Positions 1 to 8,320 of a stretch of DNA of 64,000 nucleotides are shown here, one piece after another (the stretch's first letter is position 1; each line of letters begins with the position of its first letter). Source of the stretch: Mesorhizobium sp. L-8-3 (GTDB lineage Bacteria > Pseudomonadota > Alphaproteobacteria > Rhizobiales > Rhizobiaceae); the NCBI RefSeq assembly GCF_016756615.1, contig NZ_AP023262.1, positions 2,168,501 through 2,232,500 on the forward strand. The letters run 5' to 3'. Made by a program: the position numbers and the translations under genes. The notes beneath the pieces were generated by a model. That model worked only from the letters and a program-made list of their open reading frames with translations, was not told where the DNA came from and made no database searches.

Positions 1-51
1 CGCTTCGGAGGAAAGGTGCGGCCGAGAGAGACTGGAAACGAAGGACCCGGT

Positions 52-915
52 ATGGACAAGACCTCGCAGGGGTGGCTCAGCGGCTTCCTCGGAGTGCTGA
101 TCTTCAGCGGTTCGTTGCCTGCTACCCGCGTGGCGGTGGCGGATTTCGATCCGCTCTTCCTGACGGCCGCTCGCGCGAGCATTGCAGGGCTTCTGGGGGT
201 CGCGCTTCTTGCCGCGCTCCGCCAGAAGCGACCGCAGCGCGAGGACCTCGTGCCGCTTCTCATCGTGTCGCTCGGCGTGGTCGTGGGATTTCCTCTTCTG
301 ACGGCGCTGGCGCTTCGCCATGTCACGACGGCGCATTCCATCGTCTTCGTCGGGCTCCTGCCTCTGGCGACCGCCATCTTCGGCGTCGTCAGGGGCGGCG
401 AGCGGCCGCAGCCCTTGTTCTGGCTGTTCTCCGGCCTGGGCAGCGCGCTGGTCGCAGGTTTCGCGCTGGCGCAGGGGCTCCAGGCATCACCGGTGGGCGA
501 CCTGCTGATGCTGGCCGCGATCATCGCCTGCGGGCTGGGATATGCCGAAGGCGCCAAGCTCTCGCGCAGGCTGGGGGGCTGGCAGGTCATCTGCTGGGCG
601 CTGGTCTTGTCGCTGCCCGTGATGGTCGGGCTCACGCTGGCCAGCTTGCCCGCCTCCTGGGGTGGGATCGGGGGACCGGCCTGGCTCGGGCTGGCCTATG
701 TGTCGCTGTTCTCGATGCTGATCGGCTTCGTGTTCTGGTACCGGGGGCTGGCCTTGGGCGGCATTGCCGGGGTCGGCCAGTTGCAGCTGCTGCAGCCCTT
801 CTTCGGGCTGGGGCTGGCCGCACTGTTGCTCAGGGAACCCGTCAGCGGCCTTATGCTGGCGGTCACGCTGGGCGTGGTGCTGTGCGTGGCCGGATCGCGA
901 CGCTTCGCGAAATAG
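52..915 (+). CDS. DMT-superfamily (EamA) transporter
   Basis: Inner-membrane drug/metabolite transporter of the EamA type, 287 residues, with about ten hydrophobic helices arranged as two EamA repeats; such proteins usually export metabolites or amino acids. The helices are visible from about residue 10 to the C terminus. I start at the ATG at 52, which has an AAGGA-type ribosome binding site 7-11 bases upstream. An upstream in-frame GTG at 16 would add a polar tail untypical of the family. The substrate cannot be read from the sequence. It stands alone, with 110 bases to the next gene. Confidence 0.85.
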   Translation: MDKTSQGWLSGFLGVLIFSGSLPATRVAVADFDPLFLTAARASIAGLLGVALLAALRQKRPQREDLVPLLIVSLGVVVGFPLLTALALRHVTTAHSIVFVGLLPLATAIFGVVRGGERPQPLFWLFSGLGSALVAGFALAQGLQASPVGDLLMLAAIIACGLGYAEGAKLSRRLGGWQVICWALVLSLPVMVGLTLASLPASWGGIGGPAWLGLAYVSLFSMLIGFVFWYRGLALGGIAGVGQLQLLQPFFGLGLAALLLREPVSGLMLAVTLGVVLCVAGSRRFAK

Positions 916-1025
916 CCGTCTGGAGCAGGACAGCGGGCCCGGACCGCTTTGCGCCAACGCTTCCCCGTTGAGCCTCGCCGCCGCATTGCCTATGGTCTGT
1001 GGCGTTGCAACGGGAATGCCGCGCA

Positions 1026-1553
1026 ATGCCCTTGTTTTTCATCGTGGTCGGCCTGGTCGCTGTGGTCGTCCTCTGGTGGTATCGGCGCAAGATGTTGAAC
1101 GAGGCCGCGAATGACGCGGCGGAGGCGCTCGGACGCGCGCGCCGCGCGGTGCGCGGGGAAAGACAGCGCGGGCTGAACGGCGCCTCGCCGCTGCCGTCCA
1201 TCGACGATCCCGTGGTCGCCGCGGCGGCCCTGCTGGCATCCATCGCTTCCGACGGCGTCGAGATGGCGCCCCAGCGGGAGACAGCGCTGCGGAAGGAGAT
1301 CTCCGCGATCGCTGCCGCCGGGAAGGCGGATGCTGCTGTGGACTATGCCCTGTGGGCGACCGGCCGGATCGACGACACTGCAATGGTGATCGACCGGCTC
1401 GCGCCCTTCTTGCGCGACCGGCTCGACGAGGCGGAGAAGGGCGATCTGCTGACCATGATACGGCGCGTCGCCACCGCGGGCGGCCCGCCGCTGCCGATGC
1501 TTGAGCCGCGCATGCATCGTCTGCGGCAGAAGCTGGGGGTCGTCGTAAACTGA
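1026..1553 (+). CDS. Membrane-anchored TerB-like protein of unknown function
   Basis: A 175-residue protein with one N-terminal membrane helix (about residues 2-17, ending in WWYRR) and a cytoplasmic region. From about residue 57 the segment starting DDPVVAAAALL resembles the TerB-like helical fold. The second TerB-family gene of this window (45952-46419) begins its domain in the same way with DPKVAAAALM. The ATG at 1026 puts the helix at the very N terminus; an earlier GTG at 999 adds only nine polar residues. I infer a membrane-tethered TerB-like protein and assign no pathway. The gene ends at the large palindrome that separates it from the convergent hydroxylase gene. Confidence 0.6.
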   Translation: MPLFFIVVGLVAVVVLWWYRRKMLNEAANDAAEALGRARRAVRGERQRGLNGASPLPSIDDPVVAAAALLASIASDGVEMAPQRETALRKEISAIAAAGKADAAVDYALWATGRIDDTAMVIDRLAPFLRDRLDEAEKGDLLTMIRRVATAGGPPLPMLEPRMHRLRQKLGVVVN

Positions 1554-1634
1554 GCGAATAGCGAATAGCGAGTAGCGAATAGGGGAAGGACAGCCAGCCG
1601 AGCCCCTATTCGCTACTTGCTATTCGCTATTCGC
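1554..1634. repeat. 32-bp-arm palindrome built from GCGAATA heptamers
   Basis: The left arm (1554-1585) and right arm (1603-1634) are reverse complements over 32 bases with a single G/A difference, which would be a G-U wobble in RNA, around a 17-base loop. Each arm is itself four heptamers of GCGAATA (one GCGAGTA) followed by GGGG. It starts on the base after the stop codon of the upstream gene and ends 6 bases before the stop codon of the convergent gene. It therefore probably acts as a bidirectional transcription end or 3' mRNA stabiliser, and its form suggests a dispersed repeat. Confidence 0.85.
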
Positions 1635-1640
1635 TTCTCC

Positions 1641-2873
1641 TCATATCGCTTCTCCCCGCAGCAGCTTCGGCGTGTCGCCCGACAGGCCTGAGGCCTGGCG
1701 GATGAAGAACTCCTTCAGGCGGGGCATGCGCTCGACGAGGCCGAGCCCGATGTCGCGCACGGCACGGACCGGGCCGAGGTCGTTGGAGAAGAGCCGGTTC
1801 AGCACGTCGGTCGTCACGCCCATCTGGACGGTGTCGAAGCGGCGCCATCGCTCGTAGCGCTGCAGGACGTCCAGGGCGCCGATGTCCTGGCCGAGCCGGT
1901 CTGCCTCGACCACGGTCTCGGCGAGCGCGGCGACGTCCTTGAAGCCGAGATTGAGACCCTGGCCGGCAATCGGATGGATACCGTGGGCGGCGTCGCCGGC
2001 GAGCGCGAAACGCGGCGCCACGAAGGCGCGCGACAGCGTCAGGCCGAGCGGCCAGGCGCGGGGCTTGTCCTCGACCCTGATCTCGCCGAGCTTCAGGCCG
2101 AAGCGCTGCTCCAACTCGATCTCGAAGGAGAATTCGTCACCCTGCACCAGCCTTTCCGCGTCGCTGGTGCGTTCGACCCACACGATCGAGGAGCGGTTGC
2201 CGTTGAGCGGCAGGATGGCGAAGGGGCCGGCCGGCAGGAAATGCTCCTCGGCGCGGCCGTCATGCGGCCGTTCATGGGCGATCGTGCAGACGATGCCCGA
2301 CTGGCCATACTCCCATTTCACCGTCTTGATGCCTGCCATGTCGCGCAGCCGCGACCTTGCGCCGTCGGCGGCCACCAGGAGCCGGGCATCGATGGTGATG
2401 CCGTCGGCCAGATGCACCGAGATGTCGCGGCCGTTCCTGACGAAGCTGGTGACCGCGACGCCTTCGATGATGTCGATGCCGAGTTCGGCGGCGCGCCGGC
2501 GCAGGGCGCCGTTGAGGATCCTGTTCTCGACCATATGCGCGAACGGCTCACCGGGAGCGACCTCGCCGTCGAAGGTCAGGAAGACCGGCCGCACGGGGTC
2601 CGAGGTCCTGGAATCGGTGATGATCATCTCGGTGATCGCCTGCGCCTGCGGGGCGATCTCGTCCCAGCAACCGAGTTGGCCGAGCATGCGGCAGGCCGCG
2701 GCGGCGATGGCCGAGGCGCGGCCGTCCTTTTGCCAGACATTCGCCGGCGCGGCGTCGACCACCGCGACCGAGAGGCTCGGTCGCGCCTCCCGGATCGAGA
2801 CGGCGGCCGCCAGGCCGACATAACCGGCGCCGGCCACCAGCACGTCGATATCGGTCTTGTTCTGGTCGGCCAT
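1641..2873 (-). CDS. UbiH/COQ6-family FAD-dependent hydroxylase
   Basis: Flavoprotein monooxygenase of the ubiquinone-hydroxylase family, 410 residues, expected to hydroxylate a polyprenylated ring in ubiquinone synthesis at the inner membrane. Visible signatures are the N-terminal dinucleotide-binding loop (VLVAGAGYVGLAA, about residues 11-23), the DGARSRLR motif mid-protein, and the second FAD motif LAGDAAHGIHPIAGQG towards the C terminus. I use the ATG at 2873; an in-frame extension to 2972 adds 33 charged residues outside the family fold. It is divergent from tesB, with 110 bases between them. Which ring position it hydroxylates (UbiH, UbiF or the broad alphaproteobacterial UbiL type) cannot be settled here. 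Confidence 0.88.
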   Translation of the reverse strand: MADQNKTDIDVLVAGAGYVGLAAAVSIREARPSLSVAVVDAAPANVWQKDGRASAIAAAACRMLGQLGCWDEIAPQAQAITEMIITDSRTSDPVRPVFLTFDGEVAPGEPFAHMVENRILNGALRRRAAELGIDIIEGVAVTSFVRNGRDISVHLADGITIDARLLVAADGARSRLRDMAGIKTVKWEYGQSGIVCTIAHERPHDGRAEEHFLPAGPFAILPLNGNRSSIVWVERTSDAERLVQGDEFSFEIELEQRFGLKLGEIRVEDKPRAWPLGLTLSRAFVAPRFALAGDAAHGIHPIAGQGLNLGFKDVAALAETVVEADRLGQDIGALDVLQRYERWRRFDTVQMGVTTDVLNRLFSNDLGPVRAVRDIGLGLVERMPRLKEFFIRQASGLSGDTPKLLRGEAI

Positions 2874-2983
2874 GGCCTTCGTCCTTTTCACCCGGCCCGG
2901 CGCCTTCCGCGCCGGCAAGCTTGACTTCGACGGTGGTTCGTCTGAAACCGGCCCGTCCGTTCTCTCAACCAAAAGGGCGAACC

Positions 2984-3856
2984 ATGTCGGCCGCCATGCA
3001 AGAGTTGCTTGCCATACTCGACCTCGAGGAACTCGAACACAACCTTTATCGTGGTCGCAGCCCGAAGGTGAACTGGCAGCGTGTCTTCGGCGGCCAGACC
3101 ATCGCGCAGGCGCTGGTCGCCGCGCAGCGCACCGTCGAGCCCGACCGGCGCGTCCATTCGCTGCACGGCTATTTCATGCTGCCGGGCGACACCACGGTGC
3201 CGATCGTCTATCAGGTCGACCGTATCCGCGACGGCGGCTCCTTCACCACGCGGCGCGTCGTCGCCGTCCAGCACGGCCAGGCGATCTTCTCGCTGGAGGC
3301 TTCTTTCCAGGTCGAGGAGAAGGGTCTCGAGCATCAGTTCGCCATGCCCGACGACGTCCCGCCGCCGGACAGCCTGAAGTCGCAGCGCGAATTGCTCGAA
3401 CAGGCCGAGAACGTGCCGGAGAATATCCGCCGCTTCTGGGCGCGGGAGCGGCCGCTGGATATGCGGCCGGTCAATGTCGATCACTATACCAGCCGCGAGA
3501 AGCTGCCGCCGAGGCAGAACATCTGGCTGCGCACCACCGGGCCGGTGCCCGCCGATCGCACAATGCAGGCGGCCGTGCTTGCCTACCTCTCGGATATGAC
3601 GCTGCTGGACACCTCGACCTTCGCGCATGGCCGCGCGGTGTTCGACCGGGATCTGCAGGTGGCGAGCCTCGATCACGCAATGTGGTTCCACCGTCCGCAT
3701 CTGCTCGACGGCTGGCTTCTCTACACGCAGGATAGCCCCTCGTCGTCGGGCGCGCGAGGCTTCACCCGCGGCGCCATCTATGCCGAGGACGGCACGTTGA
3801 TCGCCTCGGTGGCGCAGGAAGGCCTGATCCGCCTGAGGACCCCGCCCTCAAACTAG
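2984..3856 (+). CDS. tesB: Acyl-CoA thioesterase II
   Basis: Hydrolyses acyl-CoA to free fatty acid and CoA. The protein has 290 residues, the usual TesB length, with the double hot-dog layout: first domain about residues 20-110 (YRGRSPKVNWQRVFGGQ) and second about 170-285. The family's Asp lies in LAYLSDMTLLDTS and the Gln in SVAQEGLIR. The ATG at 2984 follows an AAAAGGG purine run; the longer frame from 2921 lacks family similarity. It lies upstream of glnK-amtB in the same direction, 220 bases away. That gap contains the nitrogen-control sites, so the two are separate transcription units. Confidence 0.9.
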   Translation: MSAAMQELLAILDLEELEHNLYRGRSPKVNWQRVFGGQTIAQALVAAQRTVEPDRRVHSLHGYFMLPGDTTVPIVYQVDRIRDGGSFTTRRVVAVQHGQAIFSLEASFQVEEKGLEHQFAMPDDVPPPDSLKSQRELLEQAENVPENIRRFWARERPLDMRPVNVDHYTSREKLPPRQNIWLRTTGPVPADRTMQAAVLAYLSDMTLLDTSTFAHGRAVFDRDLQVASLDHAMWFHRPHLLDGWLLYTQDSPSSSGARGFTRGAIYAEDGTLIASVAQEGLIRLRTPPSN

Positions 3857-3871
3857 GCAATTCTGAAAATT

Positions 3872-4415
<544 letters not shown>

Positions 4416-4502
4416 CTTGCTGTTTCCGCGCCCGACTTCCCGAGGCGGATGTCCGCTCCGGGCCGATGCGGCAGCCGCCATTCCGCCTTCATGGAGATAT
4501 CG

Positions 4503-5918
4503 ATGAGATTAGATGCTTCACCTTTCGCGCCGCCGGCGCGGACCGCCCTTGCGGGCCTGTTCTTTCTTGGGGCGCTCGGCACCGTCACCGCCTTCGCCCA
4601 GGAGGCCGCGCCGGCCGCCGCAGCGGCGCCGGTCCCCGACAAGGGCGACACGGCCTGGATGCTGGTCTCGACCATCCTCGTCATCCTGATGACCATTCCG
4701 GGCCTCGCCCTCTTCTACGGCGGCCTGGTTCGTGCCAAGAATGTGCTGTCGGTGCTGATGCAGGTGTTCGCCGGCTTTGCCATGATCGCGCTTCTGTGGG
4801 TCGCCTACGGCTATTCGCTCGCCTTCACCGGCGCCGGCACGGCCGAGGAAGCGACCGCGCTGACCCCCTTCATCGGCGGCCTGAGCAAGGTCTTCCTGGC
4901 GGGCGTCGGACCGTCGTCCCTGGCCGAGACCTTCTCGGAGGGTGTCTTCATCCCGGAACTCACCTTCGTCGTGTTCCAGCTCACTTTCGCGGCCATCACG
5001 CCGGCGCTCATCATCGGCGCGGTCGCCGAACGCATGCGCTTCGGTTCGGTGATGTTCTTCCTGGCGCTGTGGTTCACCTTTGCCTATCTGCCGATCGCCC
5101 ATATGGTCTGGTGGTGGGGCGGCCCGAGCGCGGCCTCGGCGCCCACGGGCTATCTCTTCGGCATCGGCGCGCTCGATTTCGCCGGCGGCACGGTGGTGCA
5201 CATCAATTCCGGTGTCGCCGGCCTCGTAGCGGCGCTGGTGGTCGGCCCGCGTGTCGGCTTCCTGAAGGAGAACATGGCCCCGCATAACCTGACGTTCACG
5301 CTGATCGGCGCCTGCCTGCTGTGGGTCGGCTGGTTCGGCTTCAATGCCGGCTCCAACCTCGAAGCCAACGGCCTGACCGCGCAGGCGCTGCTCAACACGA
5401 TCACCGCTACGTCGGCCGCAGCCCTTGCCTGGTCGATCGTCGAGCGAATCACCCGCGGCCATGCGAGCCTCTTGGGTGCGGCTTCGGGCGCCGTCGCCGG
5501 CCTCGTCGCGATCACGCCCGCAGCCGGCCTCGCCGGCACCGGCGGCGCGATCCTGCTCGGCGCGGTGGCCGGTGCGGTCTGCCTGTGGGCGGTGGTCTCG
5601 CTGAAGCCGATGCTGAAATACGACGATTCGCTCGACGTCTTCGGCATCCACGGCGTCGGCGGCATCGTCGGGGCGCTGGGCACCGCGATCGTCGCGGCGC
5701 CCGCCCTCGGCGGCTTCGGACCCGGCGCGGAGGACTACTCGATCGCGGGGCAGTTCGGCACGCAGTTCTGGGCGGTCATCGTCGCCGTCGTCTGGTCGGC
5801 GGTCGTCGCCTTCGTGGCGCTGCAGATCGTGAAGGCGGTGATGGGCCTTCGGCTGCCTGAGGCCGGCGAGCGCGAAGGGCTCGACATCACGTCGCATGGC
5901 GAACGCGCCTACAACTGA
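4503..5918 (+). CDS. amtB: Ammonium transporter
   Basis: Trimeric inner-membrane ammonium channel, 471 residues. A cleavable signal peptide (about residues 1-30, ending AFAQ before EAAPA) is followed by eleven expected helices, starting at DTAWMLVSTILVILMTIPGL. The twin pore histidines are seen in TVVHINSGVAGL and FGIHGVGGIVGAL. I choose the ATG at 4503 because GGAG sits 6 bases upstream; the ATG at 4491 has no ribosome binding site. It is cotranscribed with glnK under the candidate NtrC/sigma54 control and ends at a strong terminator. Confidence 0.96.
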   Translation: MRLDASPFAPPARTALAGLFFLGALGTVTAFAQEAAPAAAAAPVPDKGDTAWMLVSTILVILMTIPGLALFYGGLVRAKNVLSVLMQVFAGFAMIALLWVAYGYSLAFTGAGTAEEATALTPFIGGLSKVFLAGVGPSSLAETFSEGVFIPELTFVVFQLTFAAITPALIIGAVAERMRFGSVMFFLALWFTFAYLPIAHMVWWWGGPSAASAPTGYLFGIGALDFAGGTVVHINSGVAGLVAALVVGPRVGFLKENMAPHNLTFTLIGACLLWVGWFGFNAGSNLEANGLTAQALLNTITATSAAALAWSIVERITRGHASLLGAASGAVAGLVAITPAAGLAGTGGAILLGAVAGAVCLWAVVSLKPMLKYDDSLDVFGIHGVGGIVGALGTAIVAAPALGGFGPGAEDYSIAGQFGTQFWAVIVAVVWSAVVAFVALQIVKAVMGLRLPEAGEREGLDITSHGERAYN

Positions 5919-5976
5919 TCGTCCATCGACGGGGCGGCGACCCAACCGCCGCCCTGTCCTTCAATTATCCTCCCTG

Positions 5977-6003
5977 ACCCGGCTTCGGCCGGGTTCTTTT
6001 TTG
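5977..6003 (+). terminator. Rho-independent terminator of glnK-amtB
   Basis: Perfect 7-bp stem ACCCGGC/GCCGGGT with a TTCG tetraloop, followed by TTCTTTTTT. It lies 58 bases after the amtB stop. Confidence 0.92.
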
Positions 6004-6011
6004 TCGGCAAC

Positions 6012-6320
6012 TCAGCGCGCGACGAACCTCGACGAGGAGAAGCACCTTTTCACCGGGCAATATTTCATATCCGAAGTCGGGACGCCGGCTGGGGAAAGCA
6101 CGCTGCCGTCAGGGCAGTATTGCTGGCCGCTGGCATAGTGATCGTAGATCGGCAAGCCGAGTACGCGGGACGAACGATAACTGAGGATCGCCAAGCCGTC
6201 GGCTGCGATGCGTGCCTGCACCTGCGCGCAGGTCATCTGCGTGACGTCGTAGCGTGACGCGGCGGCTGCATCGAAAACGGTGAATGAGAGAAAAATCGCG
6301 ACAGGCAGAAACGGCTTCAT
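6012..6320 (-). CDS. Small secreted cysteine-containing protein, function unknown
   Basis: A 102-residue protein with a clear Sec signal peptide (about residues 1-20, MKPFLPVAIFLSFTVFDAAA). The mature part is short and has cysteines at CAQVQ, YCPDG, YCPVK and RCFSS, likely disulfide-bonded in the periplasm. I do not recognise a named domain, although small exported proteins of this sort are common in rhizobia. It is transcribed towards the amtB terminator from the opposite strand and its ATG at 6320 is the only reasonable start. Confidence 0.65.
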   Translation of the reverse strand: MKPFLPVAIFLSFTVFDAAAASRYDVTQMTCAQVQARIAADGLAILSYRSSRVLGLPIYDHYASGQQYCPDGSVLSPAGVPTSDMKYCPVKRCFSSSRFVAR

Positions 6321-6475
6321 ACATCAAGGTCCGTACTCAAGAGCGCCGATCATGCGCGAAAAACGATTGCACGCGCAATGCCTTGTCACTGCGGCGCCGG
6401 GCAATTGCCACCGCTGGGCGATGACCGGAAGAGATGCCGGGCCTGTAAGTCTTGCGGGGGAGAAAAGCGGAGAAA

Positions 6476-6499
6476 GCCGCCCGGCTCATCCCGGGCGGC
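6476..6499 (-). terminator. Hairpin followed on the minus strand by a T-rich tract
   Basis: Perfect 9-bp stem GCCGCCCGG/CCGGGCGGC with a 6-base loop. Read on the minus strand the stem is followed by TTTCTCCGCTTTTCT, suggesting a terminator for transcription coming from the 6.6-7.2 kb side. On the plus strand there is no T tract. Confidence 0.55.
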
Positions 6500-6501
6500 C
6501 T

Positions 6502-6580
6502 TCACGACCTGCCGGGTTGGGGAGGACAGCAGGTCGTGAGACAGAGACTAGGTCGGCAGCGTGAATTCAGCGTGACCTAG
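6502..6580. repeat. Two further perfect inverted repeats
   Basis: TCACGACCTGC (6502-6512) pairs perfectly with GCAGGTCGTGA (6529-6539) across a 16-base loop. CTAGGTC (6548-6554) pairs with GACCTAG (6574-6580). Together with the hairpin at 6476-6499 this makes three stems in 105 bases outside any gene. It could be a structured non-coding RNA, nested terminators or the debris of a palindromic element. I do not recognise an RNA family. Confidence 0.5.
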
Positions 6581-6587
6581 CGGAAGC

Positions 6588-7165
6588 TTAAGGCCTACCC
6601 CTTATGATCAGGTATCCTCCGCCAATCGGAGCAGTCGACTCTCCGGTAGGCGACTTTGGAAGGTGGGCGAGCCGCGAGACCATAACGGTGCAATGGCGGC
6701 GCGCATGACCAAGGGGCCGGCTTGCGGCTGGCCGCTTCCGGGCAATCGCTTTCCCGTCTTCCCGATGATCCGTGCAAAGGGGCTCCGCGATCGATTGCTC
6801 GACCGATCGGGCAACAGGACAATTGCCGTGCCGCCTGAACGCGTCGCCCACGGCGCCTTTGAGGGACTTCTCGACCTCGTCGCGTGGCGACACGCTCCAG
6901 GGATCGTCAGCCGGAGCACCTTGGCTGGCACCTCAGGCAGCGGCTTTGGATTTGAGCGGCGGCTTCGCCGTCTTGGACGCGCCATCCGGGCTAGGCGACG
7001 GCGCCTCTCTGGTGTCGCGAGGAGGGTGCGCCTTGTGCCCCGACGGCGGCTAAGCCGCGGCTTGCGGTTTTCCGCGGCTTCCTGAGAAAAATCGTCTCGC
7101 GGGTCAGGACCACTCGCGGCCATGAGTTTGCGAGCGCCGAGTTCGTAGGCAGTCTTGTCGGGCAT
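6588..7165 (-). pseudogene. Possible decayed small gene
   Basis: An ATG at 7165 with GGAG 8 bases upstream opens a protein-like N terminus (MPDKTAYELGARKLMAASG). After about 38 residues this frame turns into arginine-rich junk. The neighbouring frame instead reads a Lys/Pro/Ala-rich tail (SKTAKPPLKSKAAA) to a TGA at 6933-6935, then after that stop continues with protein-like sequence (PRDEVEKSLKGAVGDAF). This pattern fits a gene broken by a frameshift and a stop, transcribed towards the hairpin terminator at 6476. I recognise no family, and all of it may be noncoding. Confidence 0.3.
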
Positions 7166-7366
7166 CGCCAGTACTCCGGTTTCGATCGAGTCAACCGGCT
7201 GTGACGCTTCTGGTTCCGGGCTCCTTGAGCGACGGAGCCGCTATCGTCAGCGCTACCCCTCCGACCAGCCGGCGTCCTCCAGAACTCAAGCATCCATGCG
7301 CTTGTCGGGCGTCAGGAATGGTGTGAGTATTCCGTCCGAATATCGTGATTGCGATGGAGAGGTGCC

Positions 7367-7534
7367 ATGCAACTTCATCAACGCGGCGTCGATCTCCTGG
7401 TCAACGTGATGGATGCCGCCGACCACGTCGAAGTGCTCACACACGATGAAATCCGTCGTTTGCTCAAGGAAGTCGCGGAGGTCATGAGTCTCATTCTCGA
7501 GCGCGACGCAGAAGTTGCGCTCAAAGAACAATAA
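7367..7534 (+). CDS. Small hypothetical protein
   Basis: A 55-residue, mostly helical and acidic protein starting MQLHQRGVDLLVNVMDAAD. The ATG at 7367 has a good GGAGAGG ribosome binding site about 5 bases upstream, which is the main reason to believe the gene. No domain is recognised and there is no signal peptide. It lies at the left edge of the island, convergent with the RraA-type gene. Confidence 0.5.
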   Translation: MQLHQRGVDLLVNVMDAADHVEVLTHDEIRRLLKEVAEVMSLILERDAEVALKEQ

Positions 7535-7576
7535 TCGAACGACCTTCGATCCTGCGGGGACGTTTGAGCTGGATCG

Positions 7577-8296
7577 CTACCTAACCTGGGCCTTGAAGGC
7601 GGCGTAGCGCGCCTTGTTCTCCTCGTTCGGCGGATAAAGACCTGGTAGCGCCACGCCTTCGTCCACCCGGCTCATGATCCAGCCTTCCAGCCGTTCCTGC
7701 TCGATGGACTCTTCGGTCACCGCTTCGACCAGGCCGGCGGGGATCAGCACCGCGCCGTCATCGTCGATCACGATCATGTCGCCGGGGAAGACGGCCACGC
7801 CGCCGCAGCCGATCGGCTCTTGCCAGTTGACGAAGGTGAGGCCCGCCACCGAAGGCGGAGCAGCGACACCGCTGCACCAGACCGGCAGGCCGGTGGCGCG
7901 CACGCCCGCCACGTCGCGCACGACACCGTCGGTCACCAGCGCGGCCACGCCGCGCTTCCGCATGCGCGCGCAAAGGATGTCGCCGAAGATGCCTGCGTCG
8001 GTGACGCCCATCGCATCGACCACGGCGACGCAGCCCTCGGGCATGGCTTCGATCGCGGCGCGGGTCGAGATCGGCGAGGACCAGCTCGCCGGCGTTGCCA
8101 GATCCTCGCGCGCGGGCACGAAGCGCAGCGTAAAGGCGCGGCCGACGATACGCGGCTGGCCGGGGTTGAGCGGTGCCGCGCCCCGCAGCCAGACATTGCG
8201 CAGGCCCTTCTTGAGCAGCACCGTGGTCAGGGTCGCCGTGGTTACCTTGGACAAGGCCTCGATGAGTGCCTGATCATTGTTTGTATCGACGGTCAT
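7577..8296 (-). CDS. RraA-family protein, likely HMG/CHA-type aldolase
   Basis: A 239-residue member of the RraA-like fold. Stand-alone members near catabolic genes are usually divalent-metal 4-hydroxy-4-methyl-2-oxoglutarate aldolases or oxaloacetate decarboxylases, releasing pyruvate. Diagnostic are the glycine-rich region GDILCARMRKRGVAALVTDG and the Arg-Asp pair in GVVRDVAG that binds substrate and metal, followed by PGDMIVIDDDGAVLIP. It is longer than E. coli RraA (about 160 residues), as expected for the aldolase branch. It is last in a five-gene minus-strand operon with two aminotransferases, RidA and an SDR. Its natural substrate is inference. Confidence 0.8.
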   Translation of the reverse strand: MTVDTNNDQALIEALSKVTTATLTTVLLKKGLRNVWLRGAAPLNPGQPRIVGRAFTLRFVPAREDLATPASWSSPISTRAAIEAMPEGCVAVVDAMGVTDAGIFGDILCARMRKRGVAALVTDGVVRDVAGVRATGLPVWCSGVAAPPSVAGLTFVNWQEPIGCGGVAVFPGDMIVIDDDGAVLIPAGLVEAVTEESIEQERLEGWIMSRVDEGVALPGLYPPNEENKARYAAFKAQVR

Positions 8297-8320
8297 GAAT
8301 GTCTCCTCGGGAATTCGGTA

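Larger units (their letters stand above)
6321..7366. other. Gene-poor region between amtB and the catabolic island
   Basis: About 1 kb without a convincing intact gene. It holds three consecutive hairpins (6476-6580) and a stretch on the minus strand (6588-7165) that looks like a decayed gene, both described separately. The rest shows overlapping short frames in several phases with no family signal. It forms the left margin of the island whose right margin is the integrase remnant near 25.4-25.7 kb. Confidence 0.6.

Noticed and set aside
1554..1634. Heptamer array considered as a short CRISPR-like array
   Set aside because: Units are contiguous 7-mers without spacers, arranged as a palindrome.
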